Shown here in pieces: positions 1-8,266 of a stretch of DNA of 39,376 bases. Each line of letters starts with the position of its first letter. Position 1 is the first letter of the stretch. The position numbers were made by a program, and so were the translations under genes. The notes under the pieces are model-generated. The model was not told where the DNA came from, did no database searches, and saw nothing but the letters and a program-made list of their open reading frames with translations. This stretch comes from an uncultured Lachnospiraceae bacterium (GTDB lineage Bacteria; Bacillota; Clostridia; Lachnospirales; Lachnospiraceae). The stretch covers positions 1 through 39,376 of the forward strand of contig CAMWMS010000004.1 in NCBI GenBank assembly GCA_947175435.1, given 5' to 3'.

Positions 1-16
1 ATATAGGGAGATTTCC

Positions 17-1396
17 ATGTATCAGATTAACTTTAAAGACCCAATTCATATATATTTTATCGGGATCGGCGGCATCAGCATGAGCGGACTCGCCGAAATC
101 CTTCTTTCTGAAGGATTCCGTATATCCGGCTCCGACAGGACCCCGTCTCCGCTCACCCACCGGCTGGAAGAGCAGGGTGCCGCCATATATTATGGCCAGC
201 GCGCGGAGAATCTTACACAGGATATCGATGTGGCAGTCTATACCAGCGCCATCAAACCGGATAATCCGGAAATGGTCGCCGCAGACAGCCTGCACATTCC
301 TCTGCTTACCAGAGCGCAGCTTCTGGGGCAAATGATGCAAAATTATAAGATTCCCATCGCCGTAAGCGGCACACACGGTAAGACCACCACTACCTCCATG
401 ATCTCTCAGATCCTTCTGGAAAACGATGATGATCCCACCCTGTCCATCGGCGGTATCTACAAACCGATCGGCGGCAACATCCGCGTCGGTTCCTCTGACC
501 TTTTTGTCACGGAAGCCTGTGAGTATACTAACAGTTTCTTAAGCTTCTATCCCAAAATCAGCATTATACTTAATATAGAAGAAGACCATCTGGACTTCTT
601 TAAGGACATTGACGATATCCGTAGATCTTTTCACAAATTTGCCCGTCTTCTACCGGCCGACGGCACGCTGATTATAAGCGGCGATATTGCACACTGTGAA
701 GAGCTCACATCCGATCTTGCCTGCAGGGTTATCACCTACGGTTCAAGCACCGATTACGACTATTACCCGAAAGACATCACATATGACTCATCGGGTTGTC
801 CTTCTTTTCATCTTATGCGCCGAAACGGCAAAGAAGAAGTGTTTTCTTTAAAAGTTCCCGGAGAGCACAACGTCTATAATGCCATAGCGGCTATCGCTCT
901 TGCAGATCTTCTCGGAATATCCGATGAGGTGACCGCGAAGGCGCTGCTCCATTACGGCGGCACGGACAGACGCTTCGAATACAAGGGTAAGGTAAACGGC
1001 GTTACCATTATCGACGACTACGCCCACCATCCGACAGAGATCCGTGCAACTCTTCTTGCCGCTAAGAATTATCCTCACCGCACTACCTGGTGCGTCTTTC
1101 AGCCTCATACTTACACGAGGACTAAAACATTTTTAAGCGACTTCGCCGCTGCCCTGTCACTGTCCGATGAGATCATACTCGCCGACATCTATGCAGCCAG
1201 AGAGAAAGATACTCTGGGAATCAGTTCCCAGACACTGCAGCAGGAAATCGAGAAGTCGGGCCATCGGTGTTATTACTTTCCTTCTTTTGAAGAGATTGAA
1301 AATTTTCTTCTGAAAAATTGCACAAAGGATGATTTGTTGATAACTATGGGGGCAGGTGATGTCGTAAAAATCGGCGAAAACCTGCTACGAAAATAA
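17..1396 (+). CDS. murC: UDP-N-acetylmuramate--L-alanine ligase
   Basis: Cytoplasmic ATP-dependent ligase that adds L-alanine to UDP-MurNAc, the first step of peptide-stem synthesis in peptidoglycan. The 459-aa protein has the normal MurC length. Visible landmarks are the N-terminal nucleotide fold with GIGGISMSGLA at about residues 16-26, the Mur-ligase P-loop GTHGKTTTTSM at about 118-128, the central-domain EACEY and NIEEDHLD motifs, and the C-terminal DDYAHHPTEI motif near 331. A Shine-Dalgarno sequence (GGGAG) sits just before the ATG, so the gene is complete at the left edge. It is followed by a strong terminator-like stem, so it appears to end its transcription unit. Confidence 0.97.
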   Translation: MYQINFKDPIHIYFIGIGGISMSGLAEILLSEGFRISGSDRTPSPLTHRLEEQGAAIYYGQRAENLTQDIDVAVYTSAIKPDNPEMVAADSLHIPLLTRAQLLGQMMQNYKIPIAVSGTHGKTTTTSMISQILLENDDDPTLSIGGIYKPIGGNIRVGSSDLFVTEACEYTNSFLSFYPKISIILNIEEDHLDFFKDIDDIRRSFHKFARLLPADGTLIISGDIAHCEELTSDLACRVITYGSSTDYDYYPKDITYDSSGCPSFHLMRRNGKEEVFSLKVPGEHNVYNAIAAIALADLLGISDEVTAKALLHYGGTDRRFEYKGKVNGVTIIDDYAHHPTEIRATLLAAKNYPHRTTWCVFQPHTYTRTKTFLSDFAAALSLSDEIILADIYAAREKDTLGISSQTLQQEIEKSGHRCYYFPSFEEIENFLLKNCTKDDLLITMGAGDVVKIGENLLRK

Positions 1397-1404
1397 TTAT
1401 TCAC

Positions 1405-1456
1405 AATATCCACAGAAAACAGTCGAAATATCCATCGCTTTTCTGTGGATATTTTT
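1405..1456 (+). terminator. Rho-independent terminator after murC
   Basis: A 15-bp perfect inverted repeat (1405-1419 with 1439-1453) is followed by a short T-rich run. Both arms contain an ATATCCACA nonamer, so the same stem doubles as two DnaA-box-like sites. Confidence 0.75.
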
Positions 1457-1513
1457 ATGTATAACTTTCCTTGTATTTAACAGTACTTCCATATACTATC
1501 CACATTATCCACA
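1406..1513 (+). promoter_or_regulatory. DnaA-box cluster upstream of dnaD
   Basis: Four DnaA-box-like nonamers lie within 108 bp. ATATCCACA is at 1406-1414, its reverse complement at 1444-1452, CTATCCACA at 1496-1504, and the perfect consensus box TTATCCACA at 1505-1513 directly abutting the previous one. They precede two replication-initiation genes, so DnaA control of the dnaD operon is a reasonable inference. No AT-rich unwinding element or dnaA gene is seen, so there is no case for an origin here. Confidence 0.5.
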
Positions 1514-1558
1514 TTTGATGAACCCTTGTTCTTGGTTTTGATTATGGCAGTTTGCCTA

Positions 1559-1587
1559 TTTCATTTTAAAAACCGCTATGCTATAAT
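1559..1587 (+). promoter_or_regulatory. Putative promoter of the dnaD operon
   Basis: A perfect -10 TATAAT (1582-1587) has a weak -35 TTTCAT (1559-1564) 17 bp upstream. The leader that follows contains two small hairpins before the ribosome binding site. Confidence 0.45.
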
Positions 1588-1646
1588 TCAGCATGTGCTA
1601 TATAGGGGCACAATGAGTTCCCTTGTGGAACAGAGGTGGTGTTAAA

Positions 1647-2720
1647 ATGAGTCATGTAACAATATATCAGGATAATTATACCGATTCTACGGTTATTTCC
1701 AACCGTTTTATCGACGAATACATGGAGGACGCGAACGATGCGCAGCTTAAGATCTATCTGTATCTGATTCGCATGATGAGTGCCAGACGCTCTACCAGTA
1801 TATCCGATATTGCGGACATGTTTAATTACACTGAAAAAGATGTTATGCGCGCTCTGAGATATTGGGAGAAGAAACGACTTCTGACATTGGAATATGACGA
1901 CAATAAGACCGTTACCGGTATCCATCTGATGGATTTCGCTCAGCCCGCTTCCGCTCCGGCCATTGCACCTGTTCCGTCGGTATCCGCCGCATCGACGGCT
2001 CCGCTTGCCTCCGTCGTACCGATCTCTTCCAAATTAAATACGGAAGAGGAACCAGACGAAGACGCTTACGTAAAGCCTAATTATACTCTGGATGAACTGA
2101 AAGCTTTTAAATCTGACGAGGCAACTTCCAGACTCCTCTTTGTCACGGAACAGTATTTGAAGAAGACACTCAGCCCTGCAGAAGTCCGCACGATCCTTTT
2201 TATCTCGGACAAGCTGGGATTCTCCGAAGATCTGATCGACTATCTGATCCAGTATTGTGTGGATCGTGACAAGAAAGATCTCAGATACATAGAGAAAGTA
2301 GCAATCAGTTGGGCACAGCAGGGCATAACGACCCCCAAACAGGCTGCCCGGTTAGCAGGCAAATACGACAAAATTGTCTATGATATCATGAAAGCGCTCG
2401 GTAAGAACGGTACACCGACTCACACGGAGGCTTCCTATATCACGCGCTGGATCAAGGAGTACGGTTTCACGGCCGATGTCATCTATGCCGCCTGTGAGCG
2501 TACCGTACTCGCCACGGACAAGCATCGCTTGGAATATGCCGACAGTATATTGACCAGTTGGTATCAGGCCGGCGTACATCACAAGAACGATATTCAGCTA
2601 CTGGATGATCACTATCGCAAGACGAAACCGTCCAGAACCGCTTCCACTAATAAATTTAATCAATTTAAACAGAACAACTATGATTTCGACGCTTTAGAGC
2701 AGGAACTGTTAAGCAATTAA
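1647..2720 (+). CDS. DnaD-domain primosomal protein
   Basis: Replication-initiation or restart protein of the Firmicute primosome, expected to act with the helicase loader encoded just downstream. The 357-aa protein has an N-terminal winged-helix-like segment (about residues 10-95), a low-complexity Ala/Pro/Ser linker (about 100-125), and two helical DnaD/DnaB_2-type modules: one around 140-225 containing the ISWAQQGITT motif, and one around 240-330 with a YADSILTSWYQAG motif. An in-frame upstream start at 1623 is possible, but GAGGTGG lies immediately before the ATG at 1647. The stop codon is directly followed by a hairpin repeat separating it from the next gene. Confidence 0.9.
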   Translation: MSHVTIYQDNYTDSTVISNRFIDEYMEDANDAQLKIYLYLIRMMSARRSTSISDIADMFNYTEKDVMRALRYWEKKRLLTLEYDDNKTVTGIHLMDFAQPASAPAIAPVPSVSAASTAPLASVVPISSKLNTEEEPDEDAYVKPNYTLDELKAFKSDEATSRLLFVTEQYLKKTLSPAEVRTILFISDKLGFSEDLIDYLIQYCVDRDKKDLRYIEKVAISWAQQGITTPKQAARLAGKYDKIVYDIMKALGKNGTPTHTEASYITRWIKEYGFTADVIYAACERTVLATDKHRLEYADSILTSWYQAGVHHKNDIQLLDDHYRKTKPSRTASTNKFNQFKQNNYDFDALEQELLSN

Positions 2721-2776
2721 AAAATCGAGTTGCGCTCGATTGTGAGATTTGTTCGCTTACGCTTCACAAACTCGTG
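2721..2776 (+). repeat. Hairpin repeat, family B copy 1
   Basis: This element begins at the dnaD stop codon. A first stem, ATCGAG/CTCGAT, is followed by a second formed by GAGATTTG and CACAAACTC. It is the shorter, diverged form of an element repeated at 19366, 25515, 27144 and 39168. An in-frame GTG inside it (2774) could extend the next gene artificially. Confidence 0.7.
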
Positions 2777-2851
2777 GCTATCGGAGTAATTTCTTATAGA
2801 ACAGATATATTATCTGCCGATAATTTCCTGCCGGCCGGAAGGAGTACCATT

Positions 2852-3823
2852 GTGTCACTGACGAATGCCCAATATGATATGATTCTTCATCAATATGAGA
2901 TGAAACAATTTAGAAGCCGCCGCGATGCGGAACAAAGACTGGCATATGTCTATGATCATATTCCCGCTTATCGCGAGCTGGAAGAGGCCGTGGCCAGCGT
3001 CTCTGTCTCACAAGGTAAAAAGTTGCTTAACGGCGATCCCGACGCCATGGAAGATCTGCGCGATTCTCTTGCAGAATTGTCCGGGCGTAAAGTGCAGCTC
3101 TTGGAAGATGCCGGACTGGCTCCCGATTATCTGGAACCGGTGTATGAATGTCCGGACTGTAAAGATACCGGATATGCGGACGGGCAAAAATGCCACTGTT
3201 TTAAGCAGGCTATGATTACTCTTCTCTACGAGCAGTCCAATATCCGTGAGATGCTCCGGACGGAGAACTTTGATTCACTTTCTTATGAATACTACGGCGG
3301 CGAGGATCTGTCACGTTTCAGAAACGCAGTAAACACCTGCCGTAATTTTATAAAAAATTTCAATTCTGACTACCATAATCTGTTTTTTTATGGTACAGTG
3401 GGTACTGGAAAATCATTTCTTTCCGGCTGTGTTGCAAAAGAACTGATTGAGAGCGGGCATTCCGTCATCTATTTCAGTGCGACCGGTCTTTTTGATTTAC
3501 TATCGAAGAATTCCTTTGATTATAAGAATAGAGATGAACTGCGGGAAACTTATGCGGACTTATATCAATGTGATCTGCTTATCGTTGATGATTTAGGCAC
3601 CGAGCTGACTAATCAGTTCGTAACTTCCCAGCTTTTTTCGCTTTTAAACGAACGGCATATGGGAAAAAAAGCGACCGTGATCTCCACAAATCTGTCTTTA
3701 GAGGAATTGAGGAACCGGTACTCCGACCGTATCTTCTCCCGAATAACCAGTCACTATGAAATCTGTAAACTGACCGGGCAGGATATCCGAATGTACAAGA
3801 AACGATTGATGAACAGAAAGTGA
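2852..3823 (+). CDS. DnaC/DnaI-like AAA+ helicase loader
   Basis: ATP-dependent loader expected to place the replicative helicase on DNA together with the DnaD-type protein encoded upstream. The 323-aa protein has an N-terminal helical part, a four-cysteine cluster (CPDC then CHC, about residues 97-114) like the zinc module of DnaI, a Walker A GTVGTGKSF at about 180, a Walker B LLIVDDLGTE at about 240, and a C-terminal sensor region ending in basic residues. The reading frame is open from a GTG at 2774 inside a repeat. A GTG at 2852 is chosen because GGAAGGAG precedes it at good spacing. The next gene starts 9 bp after the stop. Confidence 0.9.
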   Translation: MSLTNAQYDMILHQYEMKQFRSRRDAEQRLAYVYDHIPAYRELEEAVASVSVSQGKKLLNGDPDAMEDLRDSLAELSGRKVQLLEDAGLAPDYLEPVYECPDCKDTGYADGQKCHCFKQAMITLLYEQSNIREMLRTENFDSLSYEYYGGEDLSRFRNAVNTCRNFIKNFNSDYHNLFFYGTVGTGKSFLSGCVAKELIESGHSVIYFSATGLFDLLSKNSFDYKNRDELRETYADLYQCDLLIVDDLGTELTNQFVTSQLFSLLNERHMGKKATVISTNLSLEELRNRYSDRIFSRITSHYEICKLTGQDIRMYKKRLMNRK

Positions 3824-3832
3824 GGATTTTTC

Positions 3833-5020
3833 ATGACCAGACGTGAGGAAAAAAGAAATCTGGAAACCATTCCCGTAGGCTCCCTCGGAATCATTCCATT
3901 AGAGGGCTGCAGACCTTTAGGAGAGATGGTTGACTACTATCTCGTAAAGTGGAGAACAGAGCGCGAAAGCGAGCATAAAGATTCTCTTGCCTTCTCCGGT
4001 TACCAGAGAGATTCCTATATTCTCAAAGCCGATGTACCGCGATTCGGCTCGGGTGAGGCCAAAGGCGTGATCAAACAGTCCGTGCGAGGCTCCGACCTCT
4101 ATCTCTTAGTGGATGTAGCCAACTACAGCTTAACCTACTCGCTCTGCGGTCATGAAAATCATATGTCACCCGATGACCATTATCAGGATCTGAAGCGTAT
4201 TATTGCTGCCGTAGGCGGTAAGGCGCGACGTATTACGGTCATTATGCCTTTCCTTTACGAAAGCAGACAGCATAAGAGAACCGCCAGAGAATCTCTGGAC
4301 TGTGCGCTTGCACTGCAGGAAATGGTAAATATGGGTGTGGATAACATCATAACTTTCGACGCCCACGATCCCCGCGTGCAGAACGCCATTCCGCTGCACG
4401 GCTTCGAGACCGTACAGCCCGCTTATCAGTTTGTCAAAGGTCTGTTAACCCATGTGAAAGATTTAACGATAGACAGCGATCATATGATGGTAATCAGTCC
4501 GGATGAGGGTGGTATGAGCCGGGCAATCTACATCGCCAATGTGCTTGGTCTGGACATGGGTATGTTCTACAAGAGAAGAGATTACACCAGGATCGTAGGC
4601 GGCAGAAATCCCATTGTGGCGCATGAATTCTTAGGTTCCAGCGTAGAGGGTAAAGACATGATCATTATCGATGACATGATTTCCTCCGGAGAGAGTGTTC
4701 TGGAAGTCGCATCCGCCTTAAAAGAACGCAAGGCGAACAGAATCTTCGTGTTCTCCACCTTCGGCCTCTTCACAGCAGGATTGGATCGCTTCGATGCGGC
4801 ATATGCCGATGGCACGATCTGCCGCGTTCTGACCACAAACCTGATCTACCAGACACCGGAGCTGCTTTCCAGAGAATGGTATATCGACTGTGATATGAGC
4901 AAATATATCGCCTATATCATTGACACCTTAAACCACGACACCTCCATCAGCGACCTGCTGAACCCCGTGGAGCGTATTCAGTCGATCGTGGCAAGATATA
5001 ATGCGGGGGAATTGGAATAA
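3833..5020 (+). CDS. Ribose-phosphate pyrophosphokinase family protein
   Basis: A phosphoribosyltransferase-fold protein of the PRPP-synthetase family, which converts ribose 5-phosphate and ATP to PRPP. At 395 aa it is about 75 aa longer than classical Prs. The ATP-loop region reads ESRQHKRTARES where Prs has RQDRK, FDAHDPRVQNA matches the Prs TVDLH segment, and the PRPP-binding loop is IIIDDMISSGES at about residue 280. The extra length lies mostly in the N-terminal half. It is cotranscribed with the helicase loader (9-bp gap) and ends at a clear terminator. The family is confident. Whether it is the cell's main Prs or a divergent paralogue cannot be decided here. Confidence 0.85.
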   Translation: MTRREEKRNLETIPVGSLGIIPLEGCRPLGEMVDYYLVKWRTERESEHKDSLAFSGYQRDSYILKADVPRFGSGEAKGVIKQSVRGSDLYLLVDVANYSLTYSLCGHENHMSPDDHYQDLKRIIAAVGGKARRITVIMPFLYESRQHKRTARESLDCALALQEMVNMGVDNIITFDAHDPRVQNAIPLHGFETVQPAYQFVKGLLTHVKDLTIDSDHMMVISPDEGGMSRAIYIANVLGLDMGMFYKRRDYTRIVGGRNPIVAHEFLGSSVEGKDMIIIDDMISSGESVLEVASALKERKANRIFVFSTFGLFTAGLDRFDAAYADGTICRVLTTNLIYQTPELLSREWYIDCDMSKYIAYIIDTLNHDTSISDLLNPVERIQSIVARYNAGELE

Positions 5021-5027
5021 TATGAAG

Positions 5028-5049
5028 AAGGCTCCCACGGGAGCCTTTT
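5028..5049 (+). terminator. Terminator of the dnaD-prs operon
   Basis: An 8-bp GC-rich perfect stem, AAGGCTCC/GGAGCCTT, with a 4-nt CACG loop is followed by TTTTG. It lies between convergent genes. Confidence 0.85.
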
Positions 5050-5056
5050 GTTTGTA

Positions 5057-6604
5057 TTAAAATTGAAAATATATAAACTGTTGTATATCGTACAGTTGTC
5101 CATAACAACCATACAACAAAATCGCAAACAACAATATCATAATTCCAGTCACCCGAAACCACCATCCCTGCCGCAGAAACGCATCTGCAACATCCCTACC
5201 ATGGTACTTGAAATAATCAATCACGAATAGAAACAGAATGGATCCCAGCAAAACATTCATATAATTTTTTGCTACTCCCAGTTCATATAATGAACCGTCG
5301 AAAAGAATTGTCCAGTTGTTCGTACGGAACATATTAACCAGCACCTCTTTAGCCTGATCGAGTTCACCAGCACGAAAAAATAACCACGCGAAAGACACCA
5401 ACAAAAACGTGATTACCGTTTGGAATATTTTCCGACTAAACCGCCTTCCCGTTTTTTCTTCCTCTTTTCCTAAAACGTTCAACCACTTCTGCCGATACCG
5501 CATCGTTCGTTCCGCTACTTCCTCACTCACATCTTCTATTACCTGATATATTCCGTTTAAAATTCCCCAGAAAATAAATGCAAACGATGCACCATGCCAT
5601 AACCCGCTGACTGCAAATACAGTCAGTAGATTCCCTCGTTTCCGTATTGTACCCTTCCGATTACCGCCAAGAGGAATATATAAATAATCGCGGAACCAGC
5701 CTGAAAGAGAAATATGCCATCTGCGCCAGAATTCCTTTACACTTCTCGCATAATACGGCGCATTGAAATTATCCATCAAGTGGATCCCCATAATCAACGC
5801 TGATCCTCTCGCAATCGTAGAATACCCATAGAAATCACAATAAATCTGAATCGAAAAGAAAAGTGTTGCCACAACAACATAGAATCCCGGATACGCTGCA
5901 CTATCCCCGTAAACAGTATCTACAAGAATTGCTGCTCTGTCAGCGATCACCATCTTTAGAAATAACCCATATAGAACCAGAAGTGATCCCCTTCGTATAT
6001 TTTCATAAGAAAGCGACTGCGGCGTATGGAGTTGCACCAGAAGGTTCTTGGACCGCTCGATCGGTCCTGCCACAAGCTGCGGAAAAAAGGATACAAACAG
6101 CGCATAGCGAAGGAAATTTTTCTCTGCGTAAATATCTCCACGGTACACATCAATCAAATATCCAAGGGCTTGTAAAATATAGAAAGAAATACCAACCGGC
6201 AGCAAAATATTGCCTCCCCAGCTAATCTCATCTATATGAATATATGATAACAGACGATTTAGGACTGAAATTCCGAATTGAAAATATTTAAAGAACCCTA
6301 GAATAGCCAGATTTAGTAAAATACAGATAGCAAAGCATAATTTCTGCTTTACGCATAATTTCTTCCGTTCGGAATCCTCTGTACTATCTGCCTCACGGCT
6401 TCTCATTTTTTCAATGATTATTCCACATAAATAAGTAAGTAACGTACAGAAAAAAAGCAGTGTGACATATAACGGATTCCACTGCATATAGAAGTAATAA
6501 CTTGTAATCAATAACCAGATATATCGAATCTTGCGGGGCAGACAATAATAAACAATCACAACAAGAGGTAAAAAGAGTATATATTGTGGTGTATTAAACA
6601 GCAT
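5057..6604 (-). CDS. MBOAT-family O-acyltransferase (AlgI/DltB-like)
   Basis: Multi-pass membrane acyltransferase expected to move acyl (usually acetyl) groups across the membrane for transfer to an extracellular glycan. The 515-aa protein has many hydrophobic segments, the conserved VKEFWRRWHISLSGWFRDY stretch at about residues 295-315 with YIPLGG after it, and the catalytic-histidine motif GLWHGASF at about 338. This is the normal AlgI-family length. It lies 26 bp downstream of the SGNH-type gene, and the pair resembles known MBOAT-plus-SGNH acetylation partners. The glycan substrate is not evident. Confidence 0.9.
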   Translation of the reverse strand: MLFNTPQYILFLPLVVIVYYCLPRKIRYIWLLITSYYFYMQWNPLYVTLLFFCTLLTYLCGIIIEKMRSREADSTEDSERKKLCVKQKLCFAICILLNLAILGFFKYFQFGISVLNRLLSYIHIDEISWGGNILLPVGISFYILQALGYLIDVYRGDIYAEKNFLRYALFVSFFPQLVAGPIERSKNLLVQLHTPQSLSYENIRRGSLLVLYGLFLKMVIADRAAILVDTVYGDSAAYPGFYVVVATLFFSIQIYCDFYGYSTIARGSALIMGIHLMDNFNAPYYARSVKEFWRRWHISLSGWFRDYLYIPLGGNRKGTIRKRGNLLTVFAVSGLWHGASFAFIFWGILNGIYQVIEDVSEEVAERTMRYRQKWLNVLGKEEEKTGRRFSRKIFQTVITFLLVSFAWLFFRAGELDQAKEVLVNMFRTNNWTILFDGSLYELGVAKNYMNVLLGSILFLFVIDYFKYHGRDVADAFLRQGWWFRVTGIMILLFAILLYGCYGQLYDIQQFIYFQF

Positions 6605-6630
6605 GTATTGATTCCATCCTTATTCGTATT

Positions 6631-7989
6631 TTAATAATCAATCTCCATTGTCTGTACCACGTCATTCGGAGCGTCTGTCATCCGCGCAACGATGGTACAG
6701 ATTCCTGTCTCTCCTTCAGGCACCGTAAATTCTTTGTTTTGTTCGAAATCCTGAATCATATATTGTTCTCCTTCCGATGGCGTCAATATGATTCTGTATT
6801 CCATCCCCTCTTCCCGGTTAGATGCAACCCAGACGGTTTTGTATGCTTCGGATGGCTCAGCACCATCTTCAGAATTTCTGAAGTATATCCCATATATGGC
6901 CGGGGCGGATTCACGGAGTTTCTCTGCATAAGACTCGTGAAAATACTCCGCATTCTCAGATTCTTCCTGTGATACTACCTGATAAAAAAAGCGTGTAAAT
7001 ATTTCAGCGCCTGCATCGTTTAAATGGTGCAAGTCACGAAAGTACTTATTATAATGGATCGGCAGATACTCTTCCTTTACAAGATTAAAATCATAGAATG
7101 GAATCCCATACTTGTCCGCAATTTCTCTAACCTCATCTACATAATTATCATAATTTAACGTACTGATTAGTCTGAGATCATCCATAGGAGTCACATAGAG
7201 TGTAATCGGAATTTCTCTTTCCTGACAATACTGTATCGTCATTTGTAAATATTGTTTACTTTTATCACTCAACGGATTTTTTTTCATAATTCGATTTGGC
7301 CCATAATGTCTTCTTTCATCTGAAAGCTCCTTTGCAGAAGCAGAACGACCTTGCTTCATGTACGTGACATTTTCATCATGAAATTGGTAGCTATGATAAT
7401 CTTCTGTGCCCTTGTGATCTATTGTATCCTTTACGTAATCCCAATCCCCTAATTTTGAACGATATCTGGCAAAAGGTAAGCAAAGCTCCACACAATTACC
7501 CCATTTTGCGACTGACAGCATATATTCCCATTTATTTATCGAAGGCTTCATATAATCTGTGTTGCACCATGCAAGATGAGCATCATCAACCGGATCTGCA
7601 TCATAACTATCATCATATATACTACACATATAAAACATCTCTACAAATACATGTGACAACTCATTGTCCCGATCCGCTTCCCGTAACAAATAGAATGTGC
7701 TATTCATCCGCTGTGATCCGGAAGCTAAATTAAAATTATATTCTCCATTCAATTCATCCAATATCTGAGGATTAATATCGCAGAACACATGTGACGAACC
7801 CAGATAAAGATTGTCAATTTTGCCTCTATCTTCATAATAATCGTGCCAAAGAATACGCCCCCAATCACTCTCTGTTACATATATATAATTCAACCAAAAG
7901 ATAATCCCCGTAAAAACAGCCACCGCTGCCATAATTCCGATAAATTTCCCTATAGGATCTATTGCCTTAAAACATTTCTGTCTCTGCAT
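6631..7989 (-). CDS. Membrane-anchored SGNH-fold protein, MBOAT partner
   Basis: Probable partner acetyltransferase or esterase of the adjacent MBOAT protein. It has one N-terminal membrane segment (about residues 16-38), an SGNH-type block with LGSSHVFCDINP (nucleophile Ser region, about residue 80), and a C-terminal DLHHLNDAGAEIF motif (about 320) supplying the Asp-His pair. An approximately 70-aa beta-rich tail follows. A longer frame starts at 8061, but a near-consensus promoter overlaps that codon so transcription would begin inside it. The ATG at 7989, preceded by AAAGGG, is therefore preferred (452 aa). The family assignment rests on motifs only. Confidence 0.75.
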   Translation of the reverse strand: MQRQKCFKAIDPIGKFIGIMAAVAVFTGIIFWLNYIYVTESDWGRILWHDYYEDRGKIDNLYLGSSHVFCDINPQILDELNGEYNFNLASGSQRMNSTFYLLREADRDNELSHVFVEMFYMCSIYDDSYDADPVDDAHLAWCNTDYMKPSINKWEYMLSVAKWGNCVELCLPFARYRSKLGDWDYVKDTIDHKGTEDYHSYQFHDENVTYMKQGRSASAKELSDERRHYGPNRIMKKNPLSDKSKQYLQMTIQYCQEREIPITLYVTPMDDLRLISTLNYDNYVDEVREIADKYGIPFYDFNLVKEEYLPIHYNKYFRDLHHLNDAGAEIFTRFFYQVVSQEESENAEYFHESYAEKLRESAPAIYGIYFRNSEDGAEPSEAYKTVWVASNREEGMEYRIILTPSEGEQYMIQDFEQNKEFTVPEGETGICTIVARMTDAPNDVVQTMEIDY

Positions 7990-8050
7990 ACCATTCCCTT
8001 TATTATCAAAGCTTAAACCATATCTATTTGCATTTTCTTTTTTATTATTT

Positions 8051-8079
8051 ATAGTATACATTTTTTAATTTATTGTCAA
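8051..8079 (-). promoter_or_regulatory. Promoter of the SGNH-MBOAT pair
   Basis: On the minus strand a perfect -35 TTGACA (8074-8079) is separated by 17 bp from TACTAT (8051-8056). Its position rules out the upstream ATG at 8061 as translation start of the SGNH gene. Confidence 0.8.
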
Positions 8080-8174
8080 TAATCCGCCAAACTCGCTTAT
8101 GATTCGCTTTTTTGTTTTTATTAAACATTATGCACTCAGGACTTTCACCCGTTAGATCTCTATCCATGGTAGAC

Positions 8175-8212
8175 AAACAAAATAGGAATGCCAAAAAGGA
8201 GACATTCCTATT
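8175..8212 (-). terminator. Terminator of the giant surface-protein gene
   Basis: A 10-bp perfect stem, AATAGGAATG/CATTCCTATT, is followed on the minus strand by TTTTGTTTG. It separates the surface-protein gene from the SGNH-MBOAT transcription unit. Confidence 0.8.
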
Positions 8213-8266
8213 TCACGTATCTTCACACTCGCAGCCACAAATGCAAGCGTCTGTTTGAAAAGATTA

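Noticed and set aside
1405-1513. DnaA-box cluster as a replication origin
   Set aside because: No dnaA-dnaN genes, no clear AT-rich unwinding repeats; transcriptional control by DnaA is the simpler reading.
2774-2851. GTG at 2774 as start of the helicase loader
   Set aside because: It lies inside a family B hairpin repeat with no SD, while the GTG at 2852 has GGAAGGAG in front.
8100-8165. Minus-strand GGGTGAAAGTCC segment resembling part of a group II intron or cobalamin aptamer
   Set aside because: Only about a dozen bases match, with no domain V, B12 box or reverse transcriptase nearby.
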